64,000 nt of DNA from Viscum album (GCA_963277665.1 OY728143.1:230073591-230137590), one strand, 5' to 3'. Positions 50,955 to 64,000 are shown, counted from the first letter of the stretch. The notes: generated by a model from the letters alone, not told the origin. Translations and numbers: made by a program.

Positions 50955-52825
50955 TAATCCCCAAAATGACAATTTCTAACCCCAAAAAAACCCAAATCAC
51001 TTGTTTTATAAAATAACCGATCAAAACACAACTCCTCAAAAAAACATACCTTGATCATTTAAGGACTAACATCTGGGAACTCATTTTATAACCAAAGGAA
51101 TAGTAAATGGGATCCCAATAATGGAACCTCCTAAATGAGAGGACCGATAGTGTGGTGCCCACTACTCCAAAAAAAACCACAACATGGAACACCCTGACAA
51201 CTAATCCAAAAATTACTAAAGCTCAGTCGAACTTCCACAAACATTTATCATATGACCCATTTCCCAAAAAAATCACTACCAAGATTGGGGTCTGGTGGAA
51301 CAAAAAAATATATTTCTTCATCAAGTGATTTTTATGGAATGAGATTCTCTTGGGTTTGAATCATGATGGTCTCCCCACCATATTAGGATTTCAGCTAACA
51401 ATGAAACTTTAAAATAGAAGCCACTCACCAAACAAAACCCAAATCCTGACACATGCGATACCGATTATGGGTATAACAACCGTTTTAAGAGCAAGCTAAC
51501 ACATGTGGGTCTGACCATCCATCATGAATCCACCAGCATGGACCGACTCCCAACACAAAAGGGGGCTCAAAATGGTGGGAACTCGAAACGAACATCAATT
51601 TATGACTCATCACTCCCTTAGGACACAAGAACCTCTAACAGGTAACAACCGAAACCCTAAATAGTAAAATGTAAGATTAACCACTCAAGTTCTTATATCC
51701 TAAGATACTTACATGAAAACTTCAGGAAAGAGACCACCATGACCATCAATGAAAAACTATCCAAAAAAAACAACCACGAGAAAATAATATTCAGTAGGCA
51801 TATTACCTGAGGTCAGAGAAAATAGGTAGGATTCATTTTTCCACCACACATAGAGACTTCCCAACTATGTGAAAAACATAATTATGGGACCTATGGAATG
51901 ATTTTTGATTATTAAAGAATATTGTTCACCGCTATCAGGAACCAACAAACTTCAACCGAGGCTTAATCCTCAAATAAACACAACTTAAAATAAAATTCCT
52001 ACAACCACACCCTCAGTAGTCCTTCAAATGATTAAGGGAAAATATTCTTACAGTTTCAAACCAACAACATTGGATTAAATGAATGTGTCTTTCTTAGATC
52101 CAGAAATAGGGTGTGAAGAGGGATACACTACATGAATATGTTCCTCCAGTTCACACTCCTCATTGGATATGGAACCTTTCACGAGTACCTCATGAAACTA
52201 GAATGACTTTTGTCATACTCCACCCATTGTGACTCAACGTGCTAAAATAAAAGGGAATGTACACATCACCAATCCAAATAAGTTCCTTTTAATAGATCCA
52301 TATCTATTATTTCCATCAGAAAATCTCGACACCCTAAATACCTGAACCCACAGTCAACATCTTCATGTTGCAACAAAAACACTATCAATCCTCGACCACT
52401 ATAAGGAAAACAAACATCACAAAAAGAGTTCCCCACCTCAACACTCCATTCATAGTCTAGAAAAAACCATGAACCAAATAAGATTCTTCAGTGGCAATAT
52501 AATGATTTTTTTGTGGAATATAATAAATTTAAAACATTTAACCATCTCAAAGTACATCACAAAACATGCCACCACATCCAAACATATATCAAAACTCAAC
52601 TCAAACATCATTTCAGCCTCGAAAAACACCATTTCAAAAACCAATCATCACACAATAAATCCAATATACGAGAATGAATTTTCTACATTAAAAATTATTT
52701 GAACACCATAACCCACTTCATAATACACATTCATTTCAATTCTTTCTGAAAAATAATCATTCCAACACACCCACTCATAAAAAAATATTTAAAATAAGTC
52801 CTAGAACACATGAACCCACCATTGG
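50955..52825. other. internal region copy 2, part 1
   Basis: Matches 36248-38120 in order. The last 947 bases (51879-52825) occur again at 57188-58132. No coding sequence is recognisable. Confidence 0.7.
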
Positions 52826-55800
52826 TATTTCCATGATAATATGACTTTCTTGATTTGTAATGATACAAAATTATATAGAAGATTAATATTAATGATATAT
52901 GTTAATGATAACACTAGGAGTTATTTATTTATTATTTTATTTTTAATAGTTAGTAGATCATAAACGATATAAGTCACACTCAAATAAAGATAAATTAATA
53001 CATAAGACTACATAATTACCTATATCCCCATTCATTGTAGTATTTTTATTTTATTTCCCCTATTCATTTGTTTTAAGTGGTTATTGAGTTTTTTATCATT
53101 ATTAACCATTTTATTATGGAATAAATATTCATAATGACCAATCTATTTATATTCAAAACATTTTATATTTGTCCCATTAATTTCAATGCTCAATTTATTT
53201 AACCATCATGACAGTCAAACATTTGATTTCCAATCCTTCAATAATGGAAATATTTTCTTATTCTCTTGAGATAATCCCTTGAGTTATTCTTCCCACATTC
53301 CTCACATATAAAATATTGAAAAATCACTCGTTATTCATATAAGTAACTTGATATTCTATAAAATTATATCCCTAACTTCTTCATTATGTATAGATGTTTT
53401 GAATGATTAATGTAAAAAATATTAACTAGAGGTATTTTGGTGAGAATAAACATGATATTTCCAAAACCATCTTAAATCCCATTTTGTTTCTATTTTGGAA
53501 AATCCCAAAATTATCCTTCTAATCCAAGGTTTACATGATTTCTTCATTATGATACCATTACTACAATAAGGAATATGGAGATTAGGATTCTTAATTATAT
53601 AACTTAAAAAAATATTATCTTTAAAAGTATAAATATTTAATTACACTTTAATGAAAACAAAAAACAATTATATGCATCATTATAGGTTATTTATATTCTC
53701 TCTCCAATTAGATAATATAAATACTCTAAATATGAAATAATTTTTTTAATGGCTTCTAAAGATAATGTGATTAACCAAAATAATATCCACCAGGCGTCTT
53801 AAACTAGGTGTGTGGTCTTAGGACCTCACATCATACATGAGAGTGAAGATTGACTTCATACACAACATGTAACACCATAGATTTTATGAGATATATTCTT
53901 TTTAATTTCATTGATGTCTTTTGTTATACATTACACCTAGATTAGCATCCACTATACACAAAATTGTTTTAGCTTTTTGTATATGAAACACCATTCCTAG
54001 CTTGTTCTACACACAATTTCATGTTCTTTGGATATAATTAATTTTACTAAAGACTTTGTTTAACAGATAACTCGATATTTTAACATATTCTTTATAATGG
54101 TGGGTATGAATAATATTAACTTCATTCAAAAAACTATTTAAATAAAAATAAGAACATTTATAACAATATCACTCTTTAGGGATACAATATATTGTTTAAA
54201 ATTAATCTTATATTTTTTTATACATGATACAAGAACAAATATAATTTATTTCGACAAAAGAAGTATTTTTCAAAAAAAAATGAAGCATTTCTACCTTTTG
54301 ATTGCTCACCCATTTTAAATATTGTTTTTGATACATTTATATAGTCAATTTAACAAAATAACTTATTCTTTGGAATCAGGATATAAAAATTTTCTTGGAT
54401 GATTTTTTGATAAAATTTTTAAATATGTTTTAAAATTTAAGGAATAGTAAAATTATACTAAATTTTAATAGAAACAAAACATTTATCTTTGAAATAATTT
54501 ATGTAATTATATTATGTTATAGAATAGTTTGAAATTTTAAATAAAATATATTTTTATCAATAAATATAGTGTATGTCATTATTAATAATTTTACATTCAA
54601 TTCAAATGTAAAAAGATTTCAATCTTTTAAATATTTTAACAATTAAAAAAAATGTTCTCTCTTTCCAATAATTGGAAAAAAATTTGAATTAATTATTACA
54701 AAATTTGTGTTTTGAATTTGAAATATTGATTCCATATTTGAAATTAGTAGACCCAAATTATTTAAATAGAGATATTTCAATTTCCTGAATTATGAATAGT
54801 TTCTTGAGTAATTTTTATGAATATGTTAAAAAGGTAAAATAGGTAATTAATGGTAAACTAATATTGTAAAATTACCCTAAAACTTGTCATAATATCATTG
54901 GATTATATTTCTTAGACCTAAATTGTTCTTGGGTTGTAATGGTATGCGTTGGAAGCCACATGGATGAGATTAAGAAATCTAATTTATTTTAATTAATGAA
55001 AAGTAAAATATGACTCTTTCAAATTTTAATAACTGATCCATTCTTTATATAAGGATATTCATAAGATAAATTTGATTATAAATAATAAATTTAAAGATAA
55101 AATATTTTTATTTATCATGGTATTTTATTTTGAATATTTAATAAATATTTAATTATTTTAATGACATATACTTTCATGGTGTAAAAATTATTAAATTTAT
55201 GAGAAATCAATGAAACAATTATTATTGAAATGATAATAACCTATAAAAAACAAAAATAACATTCATAATTATTAATTTTAGAGTATATAACCTTAATAAT
55301 CATACAAGGGTAGAGTTATGAACCATTCATATCCATATATAAGAGATATTGACATTTATATCATTTTATTTAATGTGATGTTAAAGGTGTCACATTCATC
55401 ATTTCAGAAGTATAGCATTTTAAATATTTAAATTTCTTGAAACCAAATTTTACTACAAGTATTATTATGAAATATTGTATATTTATATTCATGTTATTTT
55501 GTTATTTTAATTTTTTACCCAATAGATATGTATATTAAATAATTACACAAAACGAATGAGGTAATTATTTTATTAATGGAAATATCCAATTAATGTTAAT
55601 TAAAATATTAAAATTTATATTATTTGGGATAATTATTATATACAATAATTTTTATAGATGACATATACCCCATAAGGATATAATAAAATTATGATAACAT
55701 TTTATTATGATATTTTTAAATTTCCATGAATTGAATAGTGTCGAAATTGAAACTCTTGTTGTTTCGTCAAAAAATGATTTATTAAATTTTTTAGAAATAA

Positions 55801-57187
55801 TAAACCATTTTAAAAAATATATATAATAATTATAATATAGACTAAGATTTTATATTGTATTTATTTATCATATAATTGACATAAAATAATTAAACATTGC
55901 ACCCTTTTAATATTGAAATATTTATTATCATAATTCAAACTAATTAGAATAACTAAGTAATAATTAAAAAGATTTTGATTAAATTGATGTAGAAACATGT
56001 CTAAAGATAACATTATAATTACAAATGATCAATGTAAAAAAAAATTCATGAGAATAATTTCATTATTCTAAAAATATTAATTTATATTAATTTGAAAATT
56101 TCTTTTGGGTATTCGTGAACACATAAGTGATATTTAAAACATAGAGAGTGCCACTTCGTAACTTTAATTTATAATATATAATTTATATGTCATTTTCAAT
56201 GAAAATATTTTCATTAAAAACATAAATTTCATGAATAATGTGATAAGGGTCTAATTAAATCTATCCAATAATAATTTTGAAGAAAAACTATCTCCTTGTC
56301 GCTTATGTTTAACCTAGATTATCCAGAACTACACTTTACTATCATGATAAATTTCACCATTGTTACGATTGATATTGGCCAAAAATAGAAAGTGAAGATT
56401 TTCTAAACTTGAATATACTAATTCAAAATAAGAAATCTATTCTATAATATTCATAACATATAACTAGATGAAATTAATTTTAAAATAAGTATGAAAAAAC
56501 AATGTAGACCTCCTTTATAGAAATACAATTGTTAATCCTTTAATCGGATTAATTATTATCCCATTCATGCAAAAAATATTAAATATATTTTTACAAAATT
56601 ATTTAATATATATTATATATTTAATTAAAATAAATCTTCAATGATAATTAATGTAATTTTTACTTCAAAACATTTTAATAAAAATGGATCTTTCTACATT
56701 CTTCGAACAAGAATAATGATTTCAATAAAAAATAGTATTTCCCCAATTTATTGGAAAATAAAAAATTTCAAAAAAATTCTTCGTATTCTCTCTAATCTAA
56801 CTCTAATGAAATTATTTAATATAAATTAGTTAATTTTATAAAATATAAATTCATAATGATTAAGAATATATATATATATATATAATGTTTTATCATAAAA
56901 ATAAGAAGCATTCTTGAAGTAAATATATTTTTTGAGCATAATATAAACTTTTCTGAAAATTGAATAGTTATTTGTAGGGAATTAAAAATAATTTATTATA
57001 TATATTGAATTATATATACTTATATTCTATAATATTGCTATTCCTATTAATAAATTCCATTAATATAATTATTGTGCATTACATATGCTATTGAAAATAT
57101 TGTTATTCATTTAAAATCACTACGTGTTATATGTTGTAAACAAAAAAATGTCCATGATTCATATTTTGAAAAAAAGTATGTAAAGAT
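52826..57187. other. 4.4-kb extremely AT-rich segment of unknown origin
   Basis: Composition is sharply more AT-rich than any flank, with long A and T runs, TA repeats (56867-56884) and no tandem structure. It contains no frame with a recognisable protein; the 62-codon frame at 56641 is low complexity. It sits between two direct copies of the local internal sequence. It has no TG...CA LTR, no terminal inverted repeat and no PBS that I can see. Its counterpart is absent from internal copy 1. Confidence 0.65.
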
Positions 57188-58132
57188 TAATTATGGGACC
57201 TATGGAAGGATTTTTTATTTTTGAAGAATACAGTTCACCGCTATCAGAAACTAACAAACTTCAACCGAGGCTTAATCCTCAAATAAACATAACTTAAAAT
57301 AAAATCCCTACAACCACACCATCAGTAGTCCTTCAAAGGATTAAGGGAAAATATTTTTACAGTGCTAAACCAACAATATTGGATGAAATGAATGTGTCGT
57401 TCTTAGATCCAGAAATAGGGAGTGAAGAGGGATACCCTGCATGAATATGTTCCTCTAGTTCTCAATCCTCATAAGATATAGAACCTTTCGTGAGTACCTC
57501 ATGAAACTAGAATGCCTTTTTCCATACTTCACCCATTGTGACTCAACATGCTAAAAGAAAAGGGAATGTACACTTAACCAATCCAAATAGGTTCCTTTCA
57601 ATAGATCCATAGCTATTAATTCCATCACAAAATCTCGACATCCTAAATACCTGAACCCACAGTCAATATCTTCATGTTGTAACAAAAACACTATCAAACC
57701 TTGACCTCCATAAGGAAAACAAACATCACAAAAAGAGTTCCCCACATCAACAATCCATTCGGAGGCTAGAAAAAACCATGAACAAAAAAAGATTCTTCAG
57801 AGGCCATATGATGATTTTTTGTGGTATATAATAAATTTAAAACATTTCACCATCTCAAAGTGCATCACAAAACATGCCACCACATCTAAAAATATATCAA
57901 AACTCAACTCAAACATCATTTCAGCCTCGAAAAACACCATTTCAAAAACCAACCATCACACAATAAATTCAATATACTAGAATGAATTTTCTACATTAAA
58001 AATTATTTGAACACCATAACCCACTTCATAATACACATTCATTTCAATTCCTTCTGAAAAAAATCATTCCAACACACCCACTCATAAAAAATAATTTAAA
58101 AAAAATCCTAGAACACATGCACCCACTATTGG
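57188..58132. repeat. second copy of the 0.95-kb segment 51879-52825
   Basis: Starts TAATTATGGGACCTATGG and ends ACCCACTATTGG, as in the left copy, with about nine in ten bases alike by eye. It is much more alike than either is to internal copy 1 (37200-38130), so this duplication is younger than the triple-LTR structure. The original internal sequence then continues at 58133-58923. Confidence 0.85.
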
Positions 58133-58325
58133 AACCCATCCACACATACCAACTCCATGAACACTTTCCATATATGTAAGATCCATAAGAATACCAAAGT
58201 TCAAATAAATCATTTTGAAATTCCCATTTGAAAGAGATATCAATTTCACCTTCCACAAAAATTTTAAAAACCCCAAAAAAATTTCCAAAGCAAATTTCAA
58301 TTTATGTTTTATGAAATATATCAAT

Positions 58326-58330
58326 GATCC
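58326..58330. other. unoccupied paralogous target site (GATCC) of the plus-strand Tekay-like element
   Basis: The local sequence TCAATGATCCCAAAAAAG joins text that flanks the nested element on the left (TTTCAATGTTAC) and on the right (GATCCCAAAACAG). It shows the site before insertion and fixes both element borders. Confidence 0.8.
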
Positions 58331-58908
58331 CAAAAAAGTTCCCTAAAGAATATCCATTTTCAAAATAAATCATTTAATTTTTAAAATATCCATGATTTTC
58401 ATGTTGGAAATAAAATTTCAACAGATAAATCATCAATTTTTAAATCCGATAAAGTCATCATAAAAAATATTAAATCCAAACAAAGAACAACCCAAAGAAA
58501 CCAATTCACTAAAAAGACCATGATTCTAAATTATCAAACAAACAACTGCTACAAATGTATTGGTCAAACAAGTTTGATGACCGTGTGCCAATTGGGTGAG
58601 CACATTTGTAATTTATCTGTGGAAATTGTAACATCTGAACATGGCTTCCTAGGCTCTGCACAAAAATCATTCACCCTCTGAAATGACCATTGAATCTCAA
58701 AACTAACCAAAAAAACCCATAAAGTCTATGTACCTTGAAGAAATGAAAAATCTAAGAATTGGCTTTGGACCATACCTAACCACCATATAAATTCATTCAT
58801 CATTCCAAATAAGAGGTGTTCAAGCACATAATCGCAACATGACACTTAATTTCTAACAATCCAAACTCCAAATTATAAGAAATCCCCAAACGGCATGGGT
58901 TAAACCAT

Positions 58909-58920
58909 CCTATTATATGA
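58909..58920 (-). promoter_or_regulatory. degenerate PBS left of LTR3
   Basis: The minus strand reads TCATATAATAGG, 8 of 12 positions like TGGTATCAGAGG, 3 nt from the LTR3 end. Same position and spacing as left of LTR2. Confidence 0.6.
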
Positions 58921-58923
58921 TTT

Positions 58924-61900
58924 TTCCATGAACCATCATGGGTCAACCTCGAACCAATCATCCAAGCCGATCTCTGACAAAGACCAAAGGGAATTCTTGA
59001 ACCACACAGACTAGAATCTAGTGTCTAGAATCAAAATAATGCATTGGGTAATGATTTAGTAGTTAAATTAATGATAAATATATGAATGAAGACAAAACAA
59101 TCTACCAACATGAATAGAAATAAATCAAACAAAGAAACATACATCATGGGACCTCATGGGTCACCACATACAATACCACCACACTCTCTCCAAGATCGTC
59201 CCAAACTAGAGGAAACTAAAAATAAAAAATAGAGTAGGCATCTGAATCAAGATGCTTTGTTGGAATTACAAGGATAAAAAAATTCCCTATTCCCTAACCA
59301 TTAAAAGGAATCCTAAAACATTGTAGTTTGAAAATAATACATAATACATTATTTTTTTTTCACTCGTTTCAAATTTAGGTAACATGTTTTTATTTTTAAG
59401 GAAATCTTGTCTCTTCCAATACATTTTCAAAAAAGTTTTATGAATGAATTAACATTTCAAAATTGAATGGAATGAAATTTAAATTTGAATATAGTTTTCA
59501 AAAAAAAAGACACCATGTTTGAAACAACTAAAATGAAAATCACATCCCAAGAACCATGGTAAATACCTAAGAAAATAGTATTATTTGGGGTCCTAGGATC
59601 CTTGTACCTTAGTAAAACGTGGCCCAGAAACCACGACTAGCATTATTTTCATGCACATGCCATTAGAAGGGAACACCCCAATGGCCTAGTGGTCTTCAAT
59701 CATTAAAAATGTTTAGTTATTGTTTTATCATCAAACATTCTAGATGAAATAGGGATGAACAACTTTTGAATTATCTAGAATAATAGCCCTAGTCTTCCCA
59801 CCCAGGTACCCACGGTTTCCCATGTGCTTTATTTCAAATAGTTATGAGGTTTTTATCAAGAAAAAACTTATGAACAAATCACATTATTTATCCAAAACCC
59901 ATTCAACATCCTACCACCAATCTCCCTCCTTGATTTCATTCCCCCATTAAGACACACAACATTACACATGCCTCCACACTAGGGACGTATCTCAAATCAC
60001 ACATTAAAAATTTCACAACACTTTTCAAACCCTGGGAAATTCATCAAGATGGGTCATCCACTTTTTATACCATTATCCAATTGAAAATTATCTTCATAAA
60101 TTTTACCATGAACATTTGTAGTTAAAAATATTGTTTCTCAACATCTTTAAGTTGAAAAATATTCTTAAAAATCTAATTGCACAACCACATGACTACAAAT
60201 TTATAAGAAACCTAGAAAATGGGTTTTAAAAAATAAAACTTATTAAGAAAGAAACATAAAAATTAACCTCAAATTCATAAAAATACCATTTAATTTTTCC
60301 AAACTGACGAAATCAGGGAATTTCCCCTCTTTAAAATCTTACAATAACCCACATTCATTCATGATCAACCTTCGCAACTAATATACACACCAATATTTTT
60401 GGGAAATACCAGCCACATACCCAAAACCATTTTAGAAACCACATTCAATGACATATAATTTAGTACATATTGAATATTATAAACATAACACATTTTCCAT
60501 GATAATTTATAGAGAATCTATCAATAAGAAAAACACACATTCAAAGCATAGATAAATTATGCAAATCAAATTCAAAATCATTTCAATCAATCACAACCAT
60601 ATCTCATAGCCTATAAATAAACTACATATATATAAAACATATTTCTAAAACAATAATTAAAATTTTGTAATTCTATTTAAAGGAATAGGAATAGAGAACC
60701 TACATCAAACATGTCTCTCTTTGATGATGAACACCTAAACTGACCTTTCACACTACACACACATAAATATATATATATATACCCTAGCTGCATTGCACAT
60801 ATTACATGAACCACAAGGGAATATGTACAATGTGGGTATATATACAAATATATATATATATATATATATATAGATATATTCTTAACCTATTCATGCGCAT
60901 GTAATCACTATCGACACTCGCGGCCCAAAATCTTGATAGTGAGGTTTAACACCATTTATATAAATTGACCAGAAACTCAAAACATTGTGAAAAATACTCA
61001 TGTACCCAAAATAAATTATTGAGAACTAAAATATCACAAAATACTGAATTAAATATAATCCATAATGAAGAAATCAAAGAACCCTTTCATTAAAACCATG
61101 GAGAAACCCATGGTATTTGGAAACAACAGTAAGAACGATCATAAATAGGGAAAAAACCAAATCTCAAAGAATGGACCACAAAAAATCCACCAAAATGAAT
61201 TAAGATATGGAAAAACCCTACATACATCAAAAAATAGAGGAAAAACACCAATGAGATAGAGGATAAGGGATGTTTGAACCATACCTATACATATCTATGT
61301 GAAATAATCAAGAAATCTGAAGAAAACTTCCATGGAAAGAGGGACCATGAGATGAAGTGGTTTACACTATAGGGGTTTCAGCTATGGGTGCGTCGTTTCA
61401 TAGGGAGTTCATAGACAAGGAGGGGTCACACCGTAGGGGGGGTCCAATTGAGGTAGCTTATGAGGAGGGAGTTCGTGGATGTGAAAATTTAAATGGAGAG
61501 GAGCTCATGTTATAGGGATTGGGGGGTTGGTGCGTTGTTCTCCAAGAGGGGGAGAAGGTATAAGAACCCCTTTGAGGGTTTAAAATATAACCAAAATGAA
61601 TTAAACAAAATAATAATAATAATAATAATAATAATCACCATCATCATAATGATAATTATAATCATATAATCATAACAAAAACAACAACAACATAATAATA
61701 ATAATAATATTAATATTAATAAAAAACATAATAATAATAGAAATATTATTAATATTAAACATTCGTTTACTTTTTTATTTCATCATATTTCACGTTCTAT
61801 TTTTTTCCTTTTTATTTTTTTTATTTTAAAACATAGGAAAACTACATGGTTACTGGGTGAAGGCACAGGGTTCAAAAATTGTGCTCTACCTAGGTGCCGG

Positions 61901-62045
61901 ATACTACCAATCCCAAAAATGGAAACATCAGAATAATAAAAAAAAATAAATACATGACCTAACCCACTTAAACATAAATTAAAATAGTAACAATGTTTTA
62001 TAAAATATTTAAAATAAAATAGAAATGTCTAGTATGGGTGTTACA
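58924..62045 (-). repeat. LTR3 (outermost, 5' in element sense)
   Basis: On the minus strand it starts TGTAACACCC (right border 62045) and ends GGTTCATGGAA. To its right the sequence changes to the host, so it is the 5' LTR. TA runs at 60767-60780 and 60838-60872, and AAT-type repeats at 61603-61740, match the other LTRs in place. Confidence 0.85.
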
Positions 62046-62050
62046 ATATA

Positions 62051-64000
62051 CAACTATAACATGGAAAACCATGAACATCAAACCCATCCCTTGTATCATT
62101 GAATTTCAACATGAATAGGTTTTCAAAATGCACTAGTTGATATCCATCTAAGGATCCAACACATCAATATATCTCTAGTCTACGAAATATGAAATTGTAA
62201 ACTAGGAATGTATCTCCTCTCATACCATATTATAACATTTGAAACCAAGATCCACTAAACCTTTTCCCCAATCCAGATCCCCAAAAAACAACATGGGAAC
62301 CTTTTGATACAGAAGAAGCTAATGAGTAACAATGGCGGTCTAAGAGAGAACTGCGAGGAAAAGAAAAAACAAATAAGAGTGAACAACTAGAAGTAAATTA
62401 CTATGAATCCTAAAAATCATTGTAAAAATGAAATAATAAATAAATAAAAAAATAATAACTCCATAATAAAATTAAATACAGTAAATGCAATAATTTCCAT
62501 TCAATAAAAACAAAAATTATCTCCTACTAGAACAATTACATATACAAAATAAAAAATAAAAAAATAAATACATCATACTCTAATTTCATCTATGGGACAA
62601 GATAAATACCTAGTATCTGTTACCATATTGATCTCCTTCATCTTGATCATCAGACACTACCTATGTTTCCCAAACAACCATGAAATAATGGGACTTAATC
62701 ATATCCATAATGAATTTATTCTCATCTTCAATGAACATATAATATCTCCACACACACCGAGGAACACATAGAGGGGTGAGAAATATATCTTAGTATGCCA
62801 CCATGAAATATAAACCTATAACCTGATGCCACATGTGCATGCTCATCCAATATAATCGACCTAGAAAAAACATAGTAGAATTAATAAAAATAAAACCATA
62901 ATTAATCCTCGGGTCTATGACCTTGAACGGGCATAACTACATCACCCATCATCCGGGTGTCATTGAGATCATCTTGATGTCTATGAATGCTAAAAACAAA
63001 AATTTGTGTGCGATAACCCTTCTGTCCGAACACTAAACCTCATGATGTTACCCAAAATATCATAATTTATTACATAGACACATCAATCCCAGGATACTTA
63101 TACCATTAAGAATATCATTAATTTATTGAGTATTAGGCTAAGACCTAGTCAAAATAGTATACTATTAATTCCTAATTAATTTTTCCAACATCTACCTACA
63201 TATGTGGAATTCCAAATCCCCTAATGTCAGCAATACCTATCAATGACCCTGGAACCATAGTCCAACACTCAACATATTAAAAATATTGGTTATTTTATAG
63301 ATATCCATAATGAATCCCCTAAACTTTGGCTGATGACATCCTTGACCAGCCCCCTAAACCATACATGAGGACCACCATGAATAACACCATAAACCATGGG
63401 TGATGACCACCATGAACATCACTCTAAACCATATGTGAGAACTATCATGAAAAACACTCTAAATCATAGTTGAAGAAATCCATGAAAAACACTTCTACCA
63501 TGGATGAGGTCCTCCATGACCAAAAACCTTAACTGTATGTGTGTTATTTGATGACCAAAAACTCAACCATGGGGGTGTAACTCCATGAAAAGACCAATAT
63601 AAATTAGATGAGGACCTTAGTGACCATCACCTAAACCATATATGTGGAACACTATGTGCACCGAAAATATCATTTTTTTTGGAATTCCATTTCCAAAATC
63701 ATATCTCATGGGTTTCGAACATCATGTCCGACTTATCCAACCACATATGTGGAGTTCCATGTCAGATATATGTAACCATATCAATTGATCATCATTTAAA
63801 AATATATCAACGATGAATTCCAATAACATTAAATAATTATCCAAATCATGGAATCCCATAGTGATCACAACAACCCACTAGGAACAACCCTAACCTCAAC
63901 AAAACAAAAAGAAAACATCTCTTGGGATAGCTAATCCCCCAAACCCATCATCAAAAACTTATCCCCACTGGATCTTAAATCATATTGGGTCAAAAAAGAA
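62051..64000. other. AT-rich host sequence right of the triple-LTR element, no gene seen
   Basis: Continues the host that was split at 33132. At 63320-63660 loose repeats of about 40 bp contain CCATGGGTGATGACCACCATGA-like text, related to 27900-28150. The stretch 63690-63830 with CACATATGTGGAGTTCCATG resembles 28195-28310. No coding sequence is recognised. Confidence 0.55.

Larger units (their letters stand above)
33133..62050 (-). mobile_element. non-autonomous element with three LTRs (LTR-int-LTR-int-LTR), TSD ATATA
   Basis: Three collinear LTRs of 3110, 3100 and 3122 bp (33138-36247, 47855-50954, 58924-62045) alternate with two copies of the same non-coding internal region. Outer flanks carry ATATA on both sides (33133-33137, 62046-62050). 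Left of LTR2 and LTR3 are degenerate initiator-Met PBS sites, each 3 nt from the LTR. Right of LTR1 is a PPT. Without later insertions each internal copy is about 2.7 kb and contains no gag or pol. The form is known from unequal recombination between elements sharing LTRs. A Tekay-like element (38369-47265) and a 4.4-kb AT-rich segment interrupt the internal copies. Confidence 0.82.

Noticed and set aside
51879..58132. The 0.95-kb copies as LTRs of an element containing the AT-rich block
   Set aside because: The same sequence is present in internal copy 1 without any block, the ends are not TG...CA, and no PBS, PPT or pol is present.

Overview
This window looks like nuclear DNA of a large-genome seed plant. 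It is made almost entirely of old, nested LTR retrotransposons, and I see no intact host gene, tRNA, rRNA or CRISPR array. The plant assignment rests on Tekay/Del-like Ty3/gypsy (chromovirus) gag-pol remains with primer sites for initiator-Met tRNA, 3-kb LTRs, solo-LTR and LARD-like structures, and pol frames broken mainly by in-frame stops. The species cannot be told. All element borders were read by eye from LTR termini, target-site duplications (TSDs), primer sites (PBS) and polypurine tracts (PPT).

Layout. (1) 1-9318: a minus-strand Tekay-like element cut by the window start. Its 5' LTR is 6062-9318, PBS 6047-6058, then gag, protease, RT, RNase H and integrase remnants run down to base 1. 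A 1.6-kb probable solo LTR (2479-4083, TSD CTAGG) splits protease from RT. (2) 9319-27229: a very large non-coding element on the minus strand. Two >4.3-kb direct repeats with TGTTGG ends (9319-13656 and about 22.9-27229 kb) flank a 9-kb interior. A G-tract PPT abuts one LTR. Both LTRs and interior are built largely of tandem repeats with periods of about 17, 27, 30, 48, 54, 63 and 118 bp. The element of part 1 sits in its 3' LTR. (3) 27230-33132 and 62051-64000: older AT-rich host sequence. (4) 33138-62045: a minus-strand non-autonomous element in the rare form LTR-internal-LTR-internal-LTR, bounded by an ATATA TSD 29 kb apart. (5) Inside its first internal region, 38369-47265, lies a complete but dead plus-strand Tekay-like element with LTRs of about 2.7 kb. 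(6) Inside its second internal region is a 4.4-kb extremely AT-rich segment between two 0.95-kb direct copies of the local sequence.

The elements are related. The triple-LTR element has the same PPT, LTR termini and PBS spacing as the Tekay-like elements, so Tekay proteins probably mobilised it. The likely insertion order is: AT-rich host; then the tandem-repeat element and the triple-LTR element; then the Tekay-like elements inside them; then the solo LTR inside the first Tekay-like element. The most unusual item is the 18-kb LTR element whose body is almost wholly minisatellite.
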